Assembly (NCBI GenBank): GCA_024694125.1
Contig: JAILKE010000038.1
Coordinates: 23,933-87,932, forward strand
Source of the DNA: Bacteroidales bacterium
GTDB taxonomy: Bacteria; Bacteroidota; Bacteroidia; Bacteroidales; UBA3663
Length of the DNA: 64,000 nucleotides
Direction of reading: 5' to 3'
The translations under genes were made by a program, and so were the position numbers. Within the stretch, counting starts at the first letter, position 1, and each line of letters starts with the position of its first letter. Below, piece by piece: positions 61,399 to 64,000 of the stretch. Under the pieces are notes generated by a model, which worked only from the letters and a program-made list of their open reading frames with translations, was not told where the DNA came from and ran no database searches.

Positions 61399-64000
61399 TC
61401 AACCTACACTACCGTAATGCTGGCTGACGTAATTATATACAGCGTCGCGGTAGTAGAGTACACTATCGTCCGAGAAGCTCTCGGGGAGTTCTTGCCACAG
61501 GATGTCGCGGATGGTGACGAAGATAGCAGACCTTGTCTCCTGCTTGTCGAATGGATGATCCATTGTTGCCAACTGCTCCTTGATCTTCTCCAGCAGATCT
61601 TTGGCGACTACCTTCAGTTTTTTGATATCCTCTTTCGATAGGTCGTCCTTCATCAATACATCGTACAGGGAGAGCTGCTCGTCATTCTCGAAGCCCTCGC
61701 GTATGTATCGTTTCTCCTCCACAGTCAGTTCGTTAGACAGTTTCATCAGTTCCTCGAACGTTTTCTCAATCGTAGCACGGTTCTGCTCCTGGTTGTAGTC
61801 GTGAATGATTTCCTGGTATCGCTCGTAGAAATTGATACGCGCAGGATTCTGTGCCAGCATCTGGGCGATGCGCTCCTGCAGCAGTTCCTGGATATCCTTC
61901 ATGATCAGGTTCTTCTCCTTGCTCTTGGCGAACTCCCTACGGAGCAAGTCGAAGTCGATGCCACTGATATCGAACCGTCGCGAGTCAGCCACCATCATGT
62001 TGGACGGATCCACCTCAAGATGTTCATCAACTATCCTGTTGATAGCCACACTGAGGTTGGTGATATCCGCATGCTTGCGTTTCAGCTGCAGCTCCTTGTA
62101 GATAGCCTCGATGGCATCCTTCTGCTGCTTCATTTCGGGAGTGATATCCTCGCGGTCGAGGTATTTCCACAGTTTCAGCAGCGTGGAGGCGAAAGTGCAG
62201 TACGACTTCCGTATCTCGGCAGTCTCGCACATCGCATTGGCAATCTTCTTCAGCAATGACAGTTTCTTGAAACCCTCAGCCGCAATCAGGTCATTCAGTT
62301 CGTAATCATGTTCGTGCAGGAAAGCCGCCGCAGCAGCTATCGTTTCCAGCACATGTTGGATGAGCACCTTCTTATCGACCGTTGGGTCATTGCCACCCGC
62401 ACCGTCTTCCGGATTGGCGGTATAGTCAGCCAATGCCTGGCGCAGAGCCTTCACTATGCCGATATAGTCAATGACCAGGCCATTGGTTTTACCCTCCGAC
62501 ACGCGGTTGGCACGGGCAATGGTCTGCATCAACGTATGGGCTTTCATCGGTTTGTCAATGTATAGGCAAGAGAGAGTCTTCACGTCGAATCCCGTCAGCC
62601 ACATGGCACAGACAAAGACGATGCGCAGCGTCGAGTCGGGATCCTTGAACTTCTTGTCCAGTTCCTCTTTCTCCATACGTTCGCGATGGGGCTCGATGTC
62701 CAGATCCCATTTTCTGAAAGTCTGAATCTCATTCTGCTCCTGCGACACCACCACAGCCATGTCCGTCGCGCGCATCCATTCCAGTTTGCGCTGCATCTCC
62801 TGTGCCTCCTGTTGCGAGGCACATTTCGCAATGGAGGCTTCCAGCGCCTTGATCTCACGCTGCCAGTATTCCTGCACATAGTTGAACATACGGACGCAGG
62901 TCACCTTGTTGTAGCACACGAACATCGCTTTGCCCGATGTCCACAGGTCACTGTAATGATGCACAAAGTCCTGGGCTATCAGGCGCAGACGTTTGGCTGC
63001 CGTCAGCAGGTGCACCTCCTTGGCAAACTCCCTTTCCAGCTTCGCCATCTGCGAGGCATCCAGATCGCCTGCCTGTTCCAGGGCAGCAGCTATCTCGTCG
63101 TTTATTTCGGGGTTCTTCAGGTCCTGCAGTTTCTCGCCGCGGTTCTCGTAGTAGAGCGGCACGGTTGCCTTGTCCTCCACTGCCCTCTTGAAGTCGTATA
63201 TACTCACATAACCGCCGAATGTACGCGCCGTGATATTGTCGTTCGACAGCAGCGGCGTTCCCGTGAAGCCTATGCGGTGAGCCGTCGGCAACATGTGCAT
63301 CAGGTTATCGGCAAAGATTCCGTTCTGCGTGCGGTGCGCCTCATCGCTCATCACGATGATGTCGTGGTCCGGGTAGATAGCTTCCGCCTGGGCATCATTG
63401 AATTTCTGGATCAATGAGAAGATGAACGATGGATTGCCTCTCAACTTCATCTTCAGGTTCTCGCCGCTGCTGGCTATGAACTTCTTGGCTTTGACGTTGC
63501 CCAGCAGTCCGCAGTTCTCGAAGGTGTCGCTTATCTGCTTGTTCAGTTCGTCGCGGTCAGTCAGCACCAGGAAAGTGGGCGATCCCTCGAACTTACGGCG
63601 TATCTTCTGCGCCAGGAACAGCATCGAGTAGCTCTTGCCCGAGCCTTGCGTGTGCCAGAACACACCTAGTTTTCCGTTCAGGTACTGGCGGTTGCGGTAC
63701 ATCTCCACCGCCTGGTTCACGCCCAGATACTGGTGATTGCGGGCCAATATCTTGGCAGTGCGGCCGCCGCTGTGGTCATACAGGATGAAGTTCTCCAGCA
63801 GGTCCAGCAGGTTCTCCTTCCGGCATATACCGCGCAGCATCGTAGGCAGTTCGATGTTGCCTGCCTCCTGCTCCGTCAGACGTTTCCATTCGTGGAAGAA
63901 CTCCCACTTCGAGTCGATGGTTCCCACACGCGCCTCCAGACCATTGCTGAACATGATGAAGGCGTTGCAGTAGAACAGTTGCGGTATGGTGTCCAGGTAG
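61399..64000 (-). CDS. hsdR: Type I restriction enzyme HsdR (5' partial at window edge)
   Basis: Translocase/nuclease subunit of a type I restriction-modification enzyme. The frame is open through 64000 (YLDTIPQLFYCNAF precedes the ORF-track Met), so the N-terminal nuclease domain is mostly outside. About 867 residues are visible: motor motif I WHTQGSGKSYSMLFLA, DRDELNKQI, motif II IIVMSDEAHRTQNG (DEAH), motif III GFTGTPLL, and a C-terminal helical region (EELMKLSNELTVEEKRYIREGF). The hsdM and hsdS genes are not in the window and should lie beyond the right edge, upstream of hsdR. A plus-strand gene converges on it. Confidence 0.93.
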   Translation of the reverse strand, partial: YLDTIPQLFYCNAFIMFSNGLEARVGTIDSKWEFFHEWKRLTEQEAGNIELPTMLRGICRKENLLDLLENFILYDHSGGRTAKILARNHQYLGVNQAVEMYRNRQYLNGKLGVFWHTQGSGKSYSMLFLAQKIRRKFEGSPTFLVLTDRDELNKQISDTFENCGLLGNVKAKKFIASSGENLKMKLRGNPSFIFSLIQKFNDAQAEAIYPDHDIIVMSDEAHRTQNGIFADNLMHMLPTAHRIGFTGTPLLSNDNITARTFGGYVSIYDFKRAVEDKATVPLYYENRGEKLQDLKNPEINDEIAAALEQAGDLDASQMAKLEREFAKEVHLLTAAKRLRLIAQDFVHHYSDLWTSGKAMFVCYNKVTCVRMFNYVQEYWQREIKALEASIAKCASQQEAQEMQRKLEWMRATDMAVVVSQEQNEIQTFRKWDLDIEPHRERMEKEELDKKFKDPDSTLRIVFVCAMWLTGFDVKTLSCLYIDKPMKAHTLMQTIARANRVSEGKTNGLVIDYIGIVKALRQALADYTANPEDGAGGNDPTVDKKVLIQHVLETIAAAAAFLHEHDYELNDLIAAEGFKKLSLLKKIANAMCETAEIRKSYCTFASTLLKLWKYLDREDITPEMKQQKDAIEAIYKELQLKRKHADITNLSVAINRIVDEHLEVDPSNMMVADSRRFDISGIDFDLLRREFAKSKEKNLIMKDIQELLQERIAQMLAQNPARINFYERYQEIIHDYNQEQNRATIEKTFEELMKLSNELTVEEKRYIREGFENDEQLSLYDVLMKDDLSKEDIKKLKVVAKDLLEKIKEQLATMDHPFDKQETRSAIFVTIRDILWQELPESFSDDSVLYYRDAVYNYVSQHYGSVG

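Overview
The window reads as a chromosomal segment of a gut- or oral-type Bacteroidales (Bacteroidota). Evidence: a porU-porV pair of the type IX secretion system (T9SS), SusC-type TonB receptors, many lipoproteins with an acidic tract after the lipid cysteine, Bacteroidota-only domain families (DUF4827, DUF4836, DUF4369, DUF4876, DUF6850), and promoters of the Bacteroidota form TTTG-N20-TAnnTTTG found repeatedly upstream of genes. The species cannot be named from the sequence alone. I see no phage, insertion sequence, CRISPR array or rRNA operon; there is one tRNA.

Layout. 1-4.7 kb: T9SS genes porU (cut by the left edge) and porV. 4.9-12.6 kb: an unknown membrane-anchored protein, a flavodoxin, a membrane-domain/methyltransferase fusion, an MFS carrier facing an AraC regulator, then PgeF, 5-formyl-THF cyclo-ligase and an AlaX editing protein on the minus strand. 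13.0-24.3 kb: a small lipoprotein, a PepSY membrane protein and a heme acquisition operon of the hmuYRSTUV type (surface lipoprotein, TonB heme receptor, CobN-like chelatase HmuS, and a three-protein membrane module). Its 3' part is interrupted and followed by unusual short tandem arrays. 25-34.4 kb: housekeeping genes (cyclophilin, tRNA-Glu, nrnA, DUF4827, glmM, a 5'-nucleotidase lipoprotein, an orphan iron-type ABC ATPase, ruvX, def, recA). 34.6-38.7 kb: two secreted glycoside hydrolases (GH95 fucosidase type and a DUF4038 enzyme). 38.9-40.7 kb: a two-gene ATPase/DUF4435 unit resembling the PARIS anti-phage system. 40.7-51.6 kb (minus strand): a cysteine-rich lipoprotein, an unknown exported protein, and a five-gene envelope operon: DUF4876 lipoprotein, TonB receptor, DUF6850 barrel, S8 protease carrying both a lipobox and a T9SS sorting domain, PorV/PorQ-like barrel. 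51.9-60.1 kb (minus strand): an unknown exported protein, an ABC transporter, a DUF4836 lipoprotein, and a kdsC-maf-DUF4369-ruvC gene string. 60.8-64 kb: a small exported protein and a type I restriction subunit HsdR running off the right edge.

How the parts fit. The heme operon is a complete uptake-to-processing chain: capture at the surface, import through HmuR, then processing by inner-membrane-anchored HmuS energised or assisted by the ExbB-like/DUF2149 module. The flavodoxin and PepSY protein fit an iron-limitation theme. T9SS appears both as machinery (porU, porV) and as a probable client system (S8 protease beside a PorV-like barrel). The ATPase/DUF4435 pair and the type I restriction enzyme give two candidate defence layers.

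A striking non-coding property is the number of low-complexity repeat families in intergenic spaces: a dispersed AT-rich composite repeat, AACGA-type hexamers, a 9-bp array, a 16-bp array, and an inverted pair of ACTAAGGGACAAAG arrays. Coordinates of repeats and hairpins were read by eye; all functions are inferred from motifs and neighbourhood, without database searches.
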